Shown here: positions 52,834 through 63,197 of the stretch, in pieces
Position numbering within the stretch: the stretch's first letter is position 1
Layout: every line of letters begins with the position of its first letter
Origin: Bacillus timonensis
Lineage (GTDB): Bacteria; Bacillota; Bacilli; Bacillales; Bacillaceae_L
Reading direction: 5' to 3'
Length of the DNA: 64,000 bases
NCBI GenBank assembly: GCA_020171895.1
Contig: JAIVAN010000007.1
Coordinates: forward strand, 1 to 64,000
Program-made: the position numbers and the translations under genes
Notes under the pieces: model-generated
Databases searched by the model: none
What the model saw: the letters and a program-made list of their open reading frames with translations, nothing else
Told to the model about the DNA's origin: nothing

Positions 52834-52868
52834 AAGTTCTTCATCTATGGGATGAAGAACTTTTTCTT
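52834..52868 (+). terminator. Terminator of the coiled-coil/MltG-like pair
   Basis: AAGTTCTTCAT pairs with ATGAAGAACTT over a 7-nt loop followed by TTTCTTTTT. The second 52-bp array starts immediately after it. Confidence 0.92.
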
Positions 52869-52874
52869 TTTCAG

Positions 52875-53075
52875 ATAGTCATTTTCGGAGTTCATCAACT
52901 CTATGAACGACTTTTCTCCTGACCAGAGACTCATTTTCGGACTTCATCTACCCTATGAACGACTTTTCTCCTGACCAGAGACTCATTTTCGGACTTCATC
53001 TACCCTATGAACGACTTCTCTCTTGACCAAAAACTCATTTTCGGACTTCATCAACTCTATGAACGACTTTACACC
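52875..53075. repeat. Second tandem array with exact 52-bp period (4 units)
   Basis: The marker CGGA(C/G)TTCATC recurs at 52886, 52938, 52990 and 53042, exactly 52 bp apart. Core on the minus strand: GTCGTTCATA..ATGAAGTCCGAAAATGAG, the same as in the array at 19605-19995 but with a different linker (TCTCTGGTCAGGAG). Units two and three are almost identical. It lies between two convergent transcription units and accounts for the gene-free stretch 52773-53201. Confidence 0.93.
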
Positions 53076-53162
53076 GACCAGACAAGAGACTCCATTTTGG
53101 ACTTCAGCACACTAGACCTTTAGCTCCCGCTTTTTCTACTATATATCCCCCTAAAAATAACT

Positions 53163-53194
53163 AAAAACCTCAAGCTGCTTTCTTACAGCTTGAG
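53163..53194 (-). terminator. Terminator after phoU
   Basis: CTCAAGCTG pairs with CAGCTTGAG over an 8-nt loop, with TTTTTAG on the minus strand. Confidence 0.92.
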
Positions 53195-53201
53195 ATTTCA
53201 T

Positions 53202-53861
53202 TTACGCATTTAAATCATATTTTTTAGCTTTAACCATCCAGATAATGTGTTCAGCCATGTTAGTAGTATGGTCTCCAAGACGCTCGATATAGCGACAAAT
53301 GAAAGCTAATTGAGTAATTTGAGTTGTTGATTGTGGATTTTCAGTCATTAGATGTAACAATTCTTTAATAAGCTTCCCGTACATTTCATCAACTGTATCA
53401 TCTTTTTCTGCTGTATTTTTTGCAATAACAACATCTTCACTATTGTATGCTTCGATAACATCTTTTAACATTTCAAGCGTTAGTTCAGCCATTTTCGGAA
53501 TTTCTACGATCGGCTTAATTAATGGTCCATCGCCAATATGAAGGATCGATTTTGCAATATTAACTGCTAAGTCACCAATACGCTCAACATCACTTGAAAT
53601 CTTCAATGCTGCGATAATACGACGAAGATCTTTTGCAACGGGCTGTTGCTGCGCTATTAATTGGATGACCATGTTGTTAACTTTTTCTTCATACTCATTA
53701 ATTTTTATATCGTCTTTAATAATCTGTTGTGCTTTTTCAATGTCTTGATTTGCTAATGCAGATACAGCATCCTTTACTGCATTCCTAGATAGTGTAACCA
53801 TTTCCATTAACGTATCTTTTAATTTCTTTAAGTCATTATCAAATGAGCTTCTAATAGACAT
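53202..53861 (-). CDS. phoU: Phosphate signalling protein PhoU
   Basis: 219 residues with two PhoU three-helix domains, each ending in the metal-binding ERIGDLAVNIA / ERLGDHTTNMAE motif. PhoU restrains Pst transport and histidine kinase signalling when phosphate is plentiful. It lies 30 bp after pstB at the end of the pst operon. B. subtilis lacks phoU in its pst operon, which has a second pstB instead, so this is a difference from that species. Confidence 0.96.
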   Translation of the reverse strand: MSIRSSFDNDLKKLKDTLMEMVTLSRNAVKDAVSALANQDIEKAQQIIKDDIKINEYEEKVNNMVIQLIAQQQPVAKDLRRIIAALKISSDVERIGDLAVNIAKSILHIGDGPLIKPIVEIPKMAELTLEMLKDVIEAYNSEDVVIAKNTAEKDDTVDEMYGKLIKELLHLMTENPQSTTQITQLAFICRYIERLGDHTTNMAEHIIWMVKAKKYDLNA

Positions 53862-53891
53862 ATACCCTGCACCTCACTAAATAAAATTGTA

Positions 53892-54722
53892 TCAACCAAA
53901 TCGACCTGTAATATAATCTTCTGTACGTTTGTCCGATGGATTCGAGAACATTGTGTCCGTATCAGCATACTCGATAACCTCTCCACTTAAGAAGAAGGCA
54001 GTACGATCTGATATACGAGCAGCCTGTTGCATGTTATGAGTAACGATGACAATGCTGTAGTTCTCTTTTAATTCTTGGATCAATTCTTCAACTTTTAACG
54101 TTGATATTGGGTCAAGTGCAGAAGTAGGTTCATCCATTAATATAACATCTGGTTCAATAGCAAGACAACGAGCAATACATAAACGTTGTTGTTGCCCACC
54201 TGATAATCCGTACGCATTTTCTTTTAATCTGTCTTTCACTTCATCCCAAATCGCAGCACCACGTAAACTTTTTTCGACAATCTCATCAAGTATCTTTTTA
54301 TCACGAATACCGTGAATTTTCGGACCATAAGCAATATTTTCGTATATTGACTTTGGAAATGGATTTGGTTTTTGGAATACCATTCCTACACGTGTCCGTA
54401 GCTCTTCAACTTGATATGACTTATCGAAAATGTTTCGCCCGCGGTAGTTAATTTCACCTGAAGTTTTTACAATTGGAATTAACTCAACCATTCGATTAAG
54501 TGTTTTAATGTATGTTGACTTACCACATCCAGAAGGACCAATAATTGCAGTTACTTCATTTTCATAAACATTTAAATCAATATTTTTTAAAGCATGATCC
54601 TCACCGTACCACAAGTTTAAGCCTTTTGTTTCATATACGATTGGCTTTGAGTTTGCTTGTTCAATTCCACCGTTATTTGTTATCTCTTTATTATTCACTT
54701 TAACCACTGTTTTTGAATCCAT
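53892..54722 (-). CDS. pstB: Phosphate ABC transporter ATP-binding protein
   Basis: 276 residues. Walker [12 protein letters not shown]-loop [19 protein letters not shown] (PstB-specific), signature [16 protein letters not shown], Walker [14 protein letters not shown] and H-loop VIVTHNM. It powers high-affinity phosphate uptake. An N-terminal extension of about 28 residues precedes the ABC domain. Only one pstB is present. Start supported by GAAGGAGGCTTAACC. Confidence 0.97.
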   Translation of the reverse strand: MDSKTVVKVNNKEITNNGGIEQANSKPIVYETKGLNLWYGEDHALKNIDLNVYENEVTAIIGPSGCGKSTYIKTLNRMVELIPIVKTSGEINYRGRNIFDKSYQVEELRTRVGMVFQKPNPFPKSIYENIAYGPKIHGIRDKKILDEIVEKSLRGAAIWDEVKDRLKENAYGLSGGQQQRLCIARCLAIEPDVILMDEPTSALDPISTLKVEELIQELKENYSIVIVTHNMQQAARISDRTAFFLSGEVIEYADTDTMFSNPSDKRTEDYITGRFG

Positions 54723-54767
54723 GGTTAAGCCTCCTTCATCCAGTACAATATTTACGTTCTCTATCTA

Positions 54768-55646
54768 TTAATAACGTTTATGAAACTTATTTCGAATGAG
54801 AACTGCGATTAAATTAAGGATTAGTAATAGCACTAATAAAACGATTATTCCTGCAGCAGCCACATGTTGGAAATCAGCTTGCGGCCTACCAGCCCAGTTA
54901 TAAATTTGTAAAGGCATAACCGTAAATGTATCTAGCACACTTTCTGGTAAATACGTAATAAATGTTGGGATACCTAATACTACTAGTGGTGCTGTTTCAC
55001 CGATTGCACGAGAAAATGCAAGAATACTTCCTGTTAATATACCAGGGATTGCAGCTGGTAGTACAACACGGATAATTGTTTGCCATTTTGTAGCACCCAT
55101 TCCATATGAAGCTTCCCTTAGGTCTCTAGGTACAGCACGAATTGCCTCTTGTCCTGCCACGACGATTACAGGTAATACAAGTAAACTCATTGTTAGACCT
55201 GCAGCTAGTACACTCCGTCCAAGAGCTAACTGTCGAACAAAGATTGTTAAGCCTAATAAACCAAATACGATAGATGGAACACCCGCTAAATTTGATATAT
55301 TTGTTTGAATAAATTGATTAAATTTATTTTTCTTCGCATACTCTTCAAGATAAATTGCCGTACCTACTCCCAGAATTAAAGAGGCAGGAACAACTACAAT
55401 CATTAACCATATAGAACCTATTAACGCAGCATTTATACCAGCGTTTGAAGGTCTTCTTGAAGCAAAGTTTGTTAAAAATTCAAGGTTTAACCAACCAATT
55501 CCTTGAGTCAATATCCGATATAATAAAATACCTAAAACTAATAATCCAAATAGTGTTGCCAAAAAGAATACTGAACGAATCAGCTTATTTGCGGCAATAC
55601 GAGTTGTCATTTTTTTTGCTACTTTTGAACGATCAATGTACTCCAT
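54768..55646 (-). CDS. pstA: Phosphate ABC transporter permease PstA
   Basis: 292 residues, six transmembrane helices, with the permease EAA-type loop (AIRAVPRDLREASYGMGATKWQTI) contacting PstB. I set the start at MEYIDRSKVAK, preceded by GGGAGGAAT; the open frame extends 14 codons further up into pstC without support. It follows pstC with 1 bp between them. Confidence 0.96.
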   Translation of the reverse strand: MEYIDRSKVAKKMTTRIAANKLIRSVFFLATLFGLLVLGILLYRILTQGIGWLNLEFLTNFASRRPSNAGINAALIGSIWLMIVVVPASLILGVGTAIYLEEYAKKNKFNQFIQTNISNLAGVPSIVFGLLGLTIFVRQLALGRSVLAAGLTMSLLVLPVIVVAGQEAIRAVPRDLREASYGMGATKWQTIIRVVLPAAIPGILTGSILAFSRAIGETAPLVVLGIPTFITYLPESVLDTFTVMPLQIYNWAGRPQADFQHVAAAGIIVLLVLLLILNLIAVLIRNKFHKRY

Positions 55647-55647
55647 T

Positions 55648-56586
55648 TTAGTATTCCTCCCTGAAGCGACGAGAAATATATTGTGCAAGCATGTTCATTG
55701 CTAATGTAAATACAAACAATGTCATACCAACTGCATAAATACTGTAATAAATAGTCGTTCCGTAACCTGCATCACCAGTACTAACTTGAACAATATACGC
55801 TGTCATCGTTTGAATTTGGTCTGTTGGATCAAATGTTAATGATGGGAGTGAACCTCCGGCTAACGTTACAATCATAGTTTCACCAATCGCTCGTGAAATT
55901 CCTAATACAAATGAAGCAACAATACCTGAAAGTGCTGCTGGAACAACTACTTTCCATGCAACTTCAAACTTCGTTGATCCTAACGCAAGTGCTCCTTCAC
56001 GCATTGATCGAGGAACTGCACTCATTGCATCCTCAGATAATGAAGCAATCATAGGGATAATCATGATTCCAACTACTATCCCTGGACTTAGCGCATTAAA
56101 CATTCCTAAGTCTGGAAGAAATGTTTTTAATAATGGTGTAACAAACGTAAGTGCAAAAAAACCATAAACAATTGTTGGGATACCAGCTAGAACTTCTAAA
56201 ATCGGCTTCAACGTTCTTCTTGTACGTTCAGATGCATATTCACTCAAGAAAATAGCAGATGCCAAACCAATAGGTATAGAAACAATCATTGCAATAACAG
56301 TTACCAATAATGTACCTGAAATTAAAGGCGCGATACCATAAGATGCTTCTCTAGCAAATGGGTGCCATTCTTTTTTCGTAAAAAAGTCCCAAATAGAAAT
56401 TTCAGTAAAAAAAGTAATTGTTTCAAAAAGTAATGTAAATACAATTCCTAAGGTAGTTAATATAGAAATAAGCGCAGTTAATAATAGAAACTTAGGCGCT
56501 AATTTTTCTGAGTTCAAAAAACTAGTTTTGTCTTTTCTCTTTTCAGCTATCATTTTTTGAACAGATTTTTTCTCGTTTGAAGCCAT
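55648..56586 (-). CDS. pstC: Phosphate ABC transporter permease PstC
   Basis: 312 residues with six transmembrane helices after a basic N-terminus (MASNEKKSVQKMIAEKRKD). EAA-loop segment AMSAVPRSMREGALALGSTKFEVAW. Forms the membrane channel with PstA. Start chosen at MASNEK, preceded by AAAGGGG; upstream in-frame codons are unsupported. Lies 84 bp after pstS. Confidence 0.96.
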   Translation of the reverse strand: MASNEKKSVQKMIAEKRKDKTSFLNSEKLAPKFLLLTALISILTTLGIVFTLLFETITFFTEISIWDFFTKKEWHPFAREASYGIAPLISGTLLVTVIAMIVSIPIGLASAIFLSEYASERTRRTLKPILEVLAGIPTIVYGFFALTFVTPLLKTFLPDLGMFNALSPGIVVGIMIIPMIASLSEDAMSAVPRSMREGALALGSTKFEVAWKVVVPAALSGIVASFVLGISRAIGETMIVTLAGGSLPSLTFDPTDQIQTMTAYIVQVSTGDAGYGTTIYYSIYAVGMTLFVFTLAMNMLAQYISRRFREEY

Positions 56587-56670
56587 TTTGTGAAAACCCC
56601 TTTCCAACACATGGCAAGATGAGAAGCTCTTAAAAAACACACGCTTCCCATCTATGTGACCTTTAATAAA

Positions 56671-57603
56671 TTATTTTTTTAACCCATCAAGCTTCGCAAG
56701 TTGTTCTTCATATTTTTCTTGTGGTAAACGAACATATCCCACATCTTCAGCTAAATCACCTGCATTCTCCATTAAGAATGTTAAGAAGTCATATACTTCT
56801 GGCTTTTCATTAATACGAGCAGTGTTTACATAAGTGTAAAGCGGACGAGAAAGTGGAGTGTAAGTACCAGTCTCAATCGTTTCGTTTGTTGGTTCAACAC
56901 CATTAACCGCTAAAGCTCTAACTTTATCTAGATTTTCAGAGTAATAAGCATAACCAAAGAATCCAATTGCATATTTGTCACCAGCAACACCTTGTACTAA
57001 TACGTTATCATCTTCATTTAATGTTGCATTTCTTACTAGTTCTTGCTCATCTAAGATTACTTCATCGAAATAGTCATAAGTTCCTGAATCGTGACCCGGA
57101 GAGTAAAAAACAATCTCTTCTGCAGGCCAATCTGCACGGATATCAGACCATTTTTTTGTCGTTCCATCTTCAATCCACATTTTCTTTAACTCTTCAACAG
57201 TAATGTCTTGTGCCCAATCATTTTGTGGATTAACAACTACAGTGATTCCATCATATGCTAATTCGAAACGCTCGAATTCAATTCCATTATCAGCAGCAGC
57301 TTGTGCCTCTTCATCTTTAATTTCACGTGATGCATTAGAGAAATCTGTTTCACCTTTTGTGAATTTCTCCATTCCACCACCCGTACCAGCAAAACCTACT
57401 GAAACTTTAACGTCTGGTTGTACTGAACGGTAGTCCTCTGCAGCAGCTTCCATTATAGGATAAACTGTTGATGAACCATCAATTGGAATTTCTCCTTGAA
57501 GTTGACCTTCTGCTTTTTCGTTACCTGCGTTACCACATGCAGCAGTAAATGCTAAGACTGAACTTATCATTAGTGACATTCCTAAAAACTTCAAGCTTTT
57601 CAT
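56671..57603 (-). CDS. pstS: Phosphate-binding lipoprotein PstS
   Basis: 310 residues. Lipobox AFTAACGNAG after a signal peptide, followed by the phosphate-binding fold with IDGSSTVYPIMEAAAEDY, GFAGTGGGMEKF, ASREIKDEE and SPGHDSGTYDYFDEV, whose Ser, Arg and Asp residues hold phosphate. First gene of pstS-pstC-pstA-pstB-phoU, with a PhoP box and promoter directly upstream. B. subtilis order pbpA-pstS is kept. Confidence 0.96.
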   Translation of the reverse strand: MKSLKFLGMSLMISSVLAFTAACGNAGNEKAEGQLQGEIPIDGSSTVYPIMEAAAEDYRSVQPDVKVSVGFAGTGGGMEKFTKGETDFSNASREIKDEEAQAAADNGIEFERFELAYDGITVVVNPQNDWAQDITVEELKKMWIEDGTTKKWSDIRADWPAEEIVFYSPGHDSGTYDYFDEVILDEQELVRNATLNEDDNVLVQGVAGDKYAIGFFGYAYYSENLDKVRALAVNGVEPTNETIETGTYTPLSRPLYTYVNTARINEKPEVYDFLTFLMENAGDLAEDVGYVRLPQEKYEEQLAKLDGLKK

Positions 57604-57658
57604 TCCTTAATTCCCCCTAAAGGATTTGTTTGTTTTGTTTTGCCCTACGAGTATTAGA

Positions 57659-57709
57659 ATAATACTTGAACATTAATTGTGTTTTAACGGATTGTAAAGG
57701 TTTTGTAAA
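57659..57709 (-). promoter_or_regulatory. PhoP-controlled pst promoter with four-repeat Pho box
   Basis: On the minus strand TTTACA, TTTACA, TTAAAA and TTAATG (57704-57709, 57693-57698, 57682-57687, 57671-57676) are each spaced by exactly 5 bp, an 11-bp period matching the PhoP direct repeats TT(A/T/C)ACA of Bacillus. The third repeat also serves as -35 at 17 bp from a -10 TATTAT (57659-57664). Strong activation under phosphate starvation is inferred. Confidence 0.85.
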
Positions 57710-57919
57710 TTCGTAAAAAAAGATGTATTTGCCCTATGAATGTTGTCGAAAATATCTTTTTTCATTCCTATAGCCCTGAATTCTATTTTGCTTGTGGATT
57801 TTAATAGTACCTTTCTCCATAAAGTTAGAACTTATTGAGTTCTAATGGGGGCCAATGACCTGTTTTTTCCTCCTACTTTTGATCAAAGAGTGAAAATGAA
57901 GAAGTATAACAAAAAAATA

Positions 57920-57957
57920 AAAAAAGCAATTTAACAAAGAATCGTTAAATTGCTTTT
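57920..57957 (-). terminator. Terminator of pbpA
   Basis: AAGCAATTTAAC pairs with GTTAAATTGCTT over a 7-nt loop, T tract on the minus strand. Between it and the Pho box (57710-57919) I see nothing. Confidence 0.93.
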
Positions 57958-57979
57958 AGTTTAAGTCAGATACATGTAA

Positions 57980-60145
57980 TTATTCATTGTCTTGACTCTC
58001 AGAAGACACTTCATCGTTAGTTTCTGGAGTAGTCTTATCTATCTTCTCATCTCGATTTTTCCCTTTTAATTCAAAATACTTATCAAGGATACGTTTTCCA
58101 ATTAAATTGTTAATCGGATGATGGTCCTTGTCATTTTCGTAGGCCGCAGGAACTACAATTGAAAATGCAATTTCTGGATTATCGAATGGAGCATAACCAA
58201 CTAATGTTAAATTATAGGTAGAATATAGTTTTTTCAATTCGTTATCGTAAAAGAACGACTGAGCAGTACCCGTCTTCCCTGCTGGTTTATAAGGCTTATC
58301 TCCAAAATGGTAAAATGCTGTTCCACCACTCTCTTGCATCACTTGTCTAAACCCTTCTTGAACTCTTTTTATATATTCAGATTTCATTTCAATTCGATTT
58401 AAGACAGTCGGTTCAAACGGCGTTACAATTGGGCCTAATTCATCTTGTTCAATTGTAGGTTGTCGGATTTCTTTTACAAGTTTAGGCTGCATTCTGTATC
58501 CACCATTTGCAATCGTTGAAACATATTGTGCCATTTGTAAAGGCGTATATGTGTCATATTGACCAATAGATAAGTCTAAAAGCAAACCAGGTGCTGTGTC
58601 TTTACCAATAAAACCGATTGATTCTCCAGGGAGATCAATTCCAGTTTTGACACCTAGTCCGAATTGGCTGTAATAATTTCTAATGGTTGGGAATGCTTTT
58701 ATATCAATAGGTAAAGCTTGACCTCTACGATAAGTTGCGTTTGCAATGGCAATGGCAGTTTTAAACATGTAAACATTTGAAGAACGCTTTAAAGCAGTCA
58801 AATCATCTATTAAACCCATGTTTTGATAAGATGCTTTGTCTTGAGAATCCTTAATAACTAATGGCTCATCATAAATTTTTGAACCAGGTTGAATCACACC
58901 TGTTTGATAACCAGTTAAGACGGTTGCCCCTTTTACAGCAGAACCCATTGCATAGGCAGAATTTGTCGCACCAAGGGCATAATCTAATAATATGACCTCG
59001 CCGTTATCATTCTTTGCGTATTGCTTTCCTGCCATTGTCAAAATTTCTCCCGTTTTAGGATTCATCATTACAACGAAAGCTTCTCTTAACAATTCAGTTC
59101 CACGTTTTTGCTTGGCTGCTAATAATTCTTCTTCAATAATTTTTTCAACTTCACGCTGTAAATCCATATCAATAGTTAAAACGAGATCTTTTCCACGTTG
59201 GCCTTCGGAGATAACCTTTGCCTCTATTAAATTATTTCCTTGAGTGACGTTTTCGATTTTAGCTTTTTGCCCGTGAAGAACCTCTTCATATTGTTCTTCA
59301 ATGTAGCTTTTTCCAACTCTGTCGTTTCTGTTGTAGCCCCTCGCTAAAAAATAATCAAGTTTTTCTTTTGGAATTCCTTCATCCGAGGTTGTAGTACTTC
59401 CTAGAATACTACTCAAAGTTGAACCGTACGTATAATGACGATCCCAATCGACTGTTGTATCGATGCCTGGGAGCTCTTCTAAGTGCTCACTAACAATTGC
59501 GTATTCTTCAGGTGTTACATTCTCTTTTTTTACGATTTGAGGTGTAAGTGCATAACCTCTTGTTAACTCACGGAAAATTGCTGCCACTTCAATTTCGCTA
59601 TCTTCTTTATATATGGGACCCTTTGGTTTGTTCGTTAAAAATTCTTGATCCAGACCACTAATTTCAAGCAAATCTTCATCCGTAATTCGATCAATTTGAA
59701 GACGATACAATTCGGAACTGCTTAGGTCCTTTTTTAAGTCTTCTTTTGTTAACTTATTTTTTGCTTCTTCTTCTCTTGTTAAAATCCAAAAGTCCTTTAA
59801 GTCTCTAGCTGTTAATTTGCTAATATCCATTGAAATTAAAGGTGCTAATTTATTCGCAACCTCTAGAACGTCTGTGTTACTTGTTCCTTGTGCTCTCGTA
59901 TACGTTATAGCATTTAATGGTTCATTATCAACCACGACTCTTCCAAATCGATCATAAATTTTCCCGCGAGGTACTGGTGTACTAACAGTCGTGTTTTCAG
60001 TTCGATCTACTTCCTTTTGAAATTTTTCTCCATGAACAATTTGAATAACGCCTAAGCGTAAAATTAGTACAGAAAAAAATAAAAACACTAAAAAGAAAAG
60101 CATATTTAAACGAAAAGGGACATGTGACTTTTTCTTTTTAATCAT
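57980..60145 (-). CDS. pbpA: Class B penicillin-binding protein (PBP2 type)
   Basis: 721 residues. One N-terminal transmembrane helix (12-32), a dimerisation domain with [17 protein letters not shown], and a transpeptidase domain with catalytic SAVK (in [13 protein letters not shown]), SSN (LKRSSNVYM) and KTG ([11 protein letters not shown]). It cross-links peptidoglycan during wall elongation; B. subtilis PBP2a (pbpA) lies at this position beside pstS. A charged tail ([17 protein letters not shown]) follows the domain. Confidence 0.94.
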   Translation of the reverse strand: MIKKKKSHVPFRLNMLFFLVFLFFSVLILRLGVIQIVHGEKFQKEVDRTENTTVSTPVPRGKIYDRFGRVVVDNEPLNAITYTRAQGTSNTDVLEVANKLAPLISMDISKLTARDLKDFWILTREEEAKNKLTKEDLKKDLSSSELYRLQIDRITDEDLLEISGLDQEFLTNKPKGPIYKEDSEIEVAAIFRELTRGYALTPQIVKKENVTPEEYAIVSEHLEELPGIDTTVDWDRHYTYGSTLSSILGSTTTSDEGIPKEKLDYFLARGYNRNDRVGKSYIEEQYEEVLHGQKAKIENVTQGNNLIEAKVISEGQRGKDLVLTIDMDLQREVEKIIEEELLAAKQKRGTELLREAFVVMMNPKTGEILTMAGKQYAKNDNGEVILLDYALGATNSAYAMGSAVKGATVLTGYQTGVIQPGSKIYDEPLVIKDSQDKASYQNMGLIDDLTALKRSSNVYMFKTAIAIANATYRRGQALPIDIKAFPTIRNYYSQFGLGVKTGIDLPGESIGFIGKDTAPGLLLDLSIGQYDTYTPLQMAQYVSTIANGGYRMQPKLVKEIRQPTIEQDELGPIVTPFEPTVLNRIEMKSEYIKRVQEGFRQVMQESGGTAFYHFGDKPYKPAGKTGTAQSFFYDNELKKLYSTYNLTLVGYAPFDNPEIAFSIVVPAAYENDKDHHPINNLIGKRILDKYFELKGKNRDEKIDKTTPETNDEVSSESQDNE

Positions 60146-60173
60146 ACGAATTCAATCCCCCAATTTCTTTCTA

Positions 60174-60210
60174 AAAAAAAGAGCACCTACAGGCTAGGTG
60201 CCATACTCTT
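60174..60210 (-). terminator. Terminator between yqgE and pbpA
   Basis: On the minus strand GAGTATGGCACCTA pairs with TAGGTGCTC imperfectly, followed by TTTTTTTT. Confidence 0.85.
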
Positions 60211-60342
60211 ATATTAATGCAAGACGGTTTTGATTTCCACCTTAATATATCAGTCATTATGTTAAACTTATAAGAAGCTATGGAATCAATTTCACATGTC
60301 CCTTAAAGCTTTAAAAAAACACGCATTCGATTTAACAAAGAT

Positions 60343-61638
60343 TTATGTTGTTGAACCACCCTCGCCTTCAATTATTTTTCTGTTTGAGCTTTTTCGATCA
60401 CCTACAGATTCATCCTCGTCATGATCCTCATCTAGTTTGATTTTTCTAACGAAGAAATAAATACAAGCATGACCAGCACCTATTATGGAAAGAAGAATCG
60501 GTAAGCTTTGTTCTTCTTTAAAAAAGGTTACCGCAATTAAAAACGAGATAATTGAAACGATTCTACCTAAGTTTAAAAATATCTCTCGGACTACAACATA
60601 CTCTATTCGCATTTCTGCTGCATTCCAGCCTTTCCCGATAATATCGTATGTAAGTGATATATACGGAACAAGTAAGATTGGGTAAGCTATAGCAATCACA
60701 ATTGCATACATAATTAATCTCGTGTATGTTACATCAAACAAAATTAAAAATATAGAAGCATATAAAAGTAAACCGCCAACCATTATTGATTTTTTTCGGT
60801 GTTTTTTCTTTATTAATCTCGTTGCTAAATAATAAAAAACAAATGCTACAGCTGAATTCACTAACCCAAATTTTCCTAATGCTAATTCGCTATTTGTTGT
60901 AATAAATACGAGTACTGTAATAACGAAAATGAATGTTCCTTCTCTTAACCCCTGAAAAAAATGAGCACTCGTAATTAATCTCCAGTTCTTGTTATTTTTT
61001 CTCTCTTTTAAAATGCGAATAAACAAAAATTCACCTTCAGCAGACCGTCTTTTAAGAAAGAAACTTAATATGACCGCACCTGTGAATAGAGCTAGTGAGA
61101 TAGAAAAAATAACAGTATAACCAGTAAACTTTTGCATGGATGATATGATATACCCAGCCAATATAGGGCCTATCATACCTGCAAGGGACGTTAATATTCC
61201 TAAAAAACCATTAAAAAAATCACGTGTTTCTGGTTCAGTTATTTCAAATGTTAAAACATTAAATGCTAACCAATAGAAACCATAACCAATTCCAAGTATC
61301 CCGCCAATCAACACTAAATACTGAGATGCACTTTCACCAATAAAAAGTACAGCTAAGAAAAATAAGGCTAAAGATGTTACTCCTAATCTAAGTACAATTA
61401 CCCGGTCAATTTTTTTTGCCCATCTACCAGCCAAAATGAATGTTAAGGGCTGCATAACAACAATTGATAAATTATATATCCCTAAATCACTGAATTCTCC
61501 AGATTGCTTCCATAGATACACATTAACGAATGTATTTGATAATGCAATACTTAGAGAATATAATCCCCCAATAATGAGAAGAAGAATTAAATCTTTGTTT
61601 ACTTCTACATCGCCTATTACCTTTTTTAAAGCAACCAT
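60343..61638 (-). CDS. yqgE: MFS transporter YqgE
   Basis: 431 residues with about twelve hydrophobic segments and an acidic C-terminal tail (LDEDHDEDESVGDRKSSN). Major facilitator features include AGRWAKKIDRVIVLRLG in the first cytoplasmic loop. It matches B. subtilis YqgE by position between sodA and pbpA. Substrate unknown. Ribosome site AAGGGGAGTTTGTT. Confidence 0.88.
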   Translation of the reverse strand: MVALKKVIGDVEVNKDLILLLIIGGLYSLSIALSNTFVNVYLWKQSGEFSDLGIYNLSIVVMQPLTFILAGRWAKKIDRVIVLRLGVTSLALFFLAVLFIGESASQYLVLIGGILGIGYGFYWLAFNVLTFEITEPETRDFFNGFLGILTSLAGMIGPILAGYIISSMQKFTGYTVIFSISLALFTGAVILSFFLKRRSAEGEFLFIRILKERKNNKNWRLITSAHFFQGLREGTFIFVITVLVFITTNSELALGKFGLVNSAVAFVFYYLATRLIKKKHRKKSIMVGGLLLYASIFLILFDVTYTRLIMYAIVIAIAYPILLVPYISLTYDIIGKGWNAAEMRIEYVVVREIFLNLGRIVSIISFLIAVTFFKEEQSLPILLSIIGAGHACIYFFVRKIKLDEDHDEDESVGDRKSSNRKIIEGEGGSTT

Positions 61639-61730
61639 AACAAACTCCCCTTCTTTATCTATGGGTAGTTTGCCAAAAATCAGTAGGAGATATACTTTTG
61701 TTTCAGGATTGTTAAATAAGCTTTGAACAA

Positions 61731-61766
61731 AAAAAGAGCCAATAGAATCATGATCTATTAGCTCTC
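61731..61766 (-). terminator. Terminator of sodA
   Basis: AGAGCTAATAGA pairs with TCTATTGGCTCT over a short loop, followed by TTTTTTT on the minus strand. Confidence 0.93.
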
Positions 61767-61773
61767 ATTATTA

Positions 61774-62382
61774 TTATTTTGCAGCGTTATAACGTCTTGT
61801 TACTTCTTCCCAATTAATTACATTGAAGAATGCTCCGATATAATCAGGACGACGATTTTGGTAGTTTAAATAATAAGCATGCTCCCAAACATCAAGTCCT
61901 AAAATAGGTGTTTTACCTTCCATTAATGGAGAATCTTGATTTGGTGTGCTTGTTACTTCAAGCTCTCCATTGTTTACTACTAACCAAGCCCAACCAGAAC
62001 CAAAGCGAGTAGCAGCAGCTTTTGAGAACTCTTCTTTGAATGAAGCATAGCTTCCAAATTTACTATTAATTGCATCAGCGATCTCACCAGTAGGCTCGCC
62101 TCCACCGTTCGGTGAAAGAATCGTCCAGAATAAGCTATGGTTTGCATGACCGCCACCGTTGTTTCTTACTGCAGTACGTGCTGCCTCAGGTACAGCATCT
62201 AAATTAGCTACTAAATCTTCAATACTCTTACTTAATAGCTCTTCATTTCCTTCTAATGCCGCGTTCACATTTGTAACGTAAGCATTGTGATGTTTAGTGT
62301 GGTGAATATTCATTGTTTCTTTGTCGATGTGTGGTTCAAGTGCATCATAAGCATAAGGTAATTGTGGTAATTCGTAAGCCAT
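61774..62382 (-). CDS. sodA: Superoxide dismutase [Mn]
   Basis: 202 residues, typical SodA. Metal ligands: His in [12 protein letters not shown], His in [11 protein letters not shown], and Asp/His in [29 protein letters not shown] fits the Mn type. It removes superoxide in the cytosol. B. subtilis sodA is the same gene in the same place. Strong AAAAGGAGGAATTATC site. Confidence 0.97.
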   Translation of the reverse strand: MAYELPQLPYAYDALEPHIDKETMNIHHTKHHNAYVTNVNAALEGNEELLSKSIEDLVANLDAVPEAARTAVRNNGGGHANHSLFWTILSPNGGGEPTGEIADAINSKFGSYASFKEEFSKAAATRFGSGWAWLVVNNGELEVTSTPNQDSPLMEGKTPILGLDVWEHAYYLNYQNRRPDYIGAFFNVINWEEVTRRYNAAK

Positions 62383-62567
62383 GATAATTCCTCCTTTTAA
62401 TATGTACGATTGAACTAATAAACACCTTCAACAATGGAAGATTTATTAGGTTCTTCATAATAAGATTACCAAAATTGCCATAAAGTTTCAATTAATAAGC
62501 AATTAGGTATCAACATAAGTAAAATATCCAATTTGTAGACATTATATGCCCTTTATTAATAAATGAA

Positions 62568-63050
62568 TTAAAGAACGATATATAGAAAATAACCAATCAT
62601 AATGATTTGTACAATTCCTTTAGCTACAACCCCACTTAAAAATCCTATTAATGAACCTAACCCAATTTTTACTGAATCCTTCAAATCTTTTTTATGTACG
62701 ATCATCTCAGCCAAAACGGCTCCTAAAAATGGGCCAATTAATATACCAATGACAGGAATCACAAAAGGGCCAATAAGAAGTCCAATTGTACTTCCCCAAA
62801 CTGCAGCTTTACTTCCGCCAAATTTTTTTATCCCAATTAAGTTCGTAGCGTAATCTGCACCTAGTAGAAGGAGGACAAATAGCCCTTGGACAACCCAAAA
62901 CAATATTGAAAACTCACTAAAGCTAAATGTAAAGCCATAAACGATAAAGCCAGCAATGATAAATAAAACACTTGGAATGATTGGGTAAACTAATCCGACG
63001 AATGCGATTAAAAAAAGGGCCGAAATGATCATCCAATAAATAATGTCCAT
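62568..63050 (-). CDS. yqgC: DUF456 membrane protein (YqgC)
   Basis: 160 residues, mostly hydrophobic, with about four helices and Gly-rich [22 protein letters not shown], the DUF456 signature. It matches YqgC by position beside sodA. Function unknown. Ribosome site ATAAGGAGTTTTTTTA. Confidence 0.88.
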   Translation of the reverse strand: MDIIYWMIISALFLIAFVGLVYPIIPSVLFIIAGFIVYGFTFSFSEFSILFWVVQGLFVLLLLGADYATNLIGIKKFGGSKAAVWGSTIGLLIGPFVIPVIGILIGPFLGAVLAEMIVHKKDLKDSVKIGLGSLIGFLSGVVAKGIVQIIMIGYFLYIVL

Positions 63051-63123
63051 TAAAAAAACTCCTTATTTTAAAAAATATTCTTTTTACAAAAATCTCAACA
63101 AGTATGTTAATAATCATTTTTCA

Positions 63124-63160
63124 CAAAAAAAATACAAGAGGTCTGTATCACCTCTTGTAT
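63124..63160 (-). terminator. Terminator after the Na/Pi cotransporter gene
   Basis: ATACAAGAGGT pairs with ACCTCTTGTAT over a 7-nt loop, with TTTTTTTT on the minus strand. Confidence 0.94.
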
Positions 63161-63197
63161 CCATTATATATCCTCTTTACCAAGATTTACAAATCAA

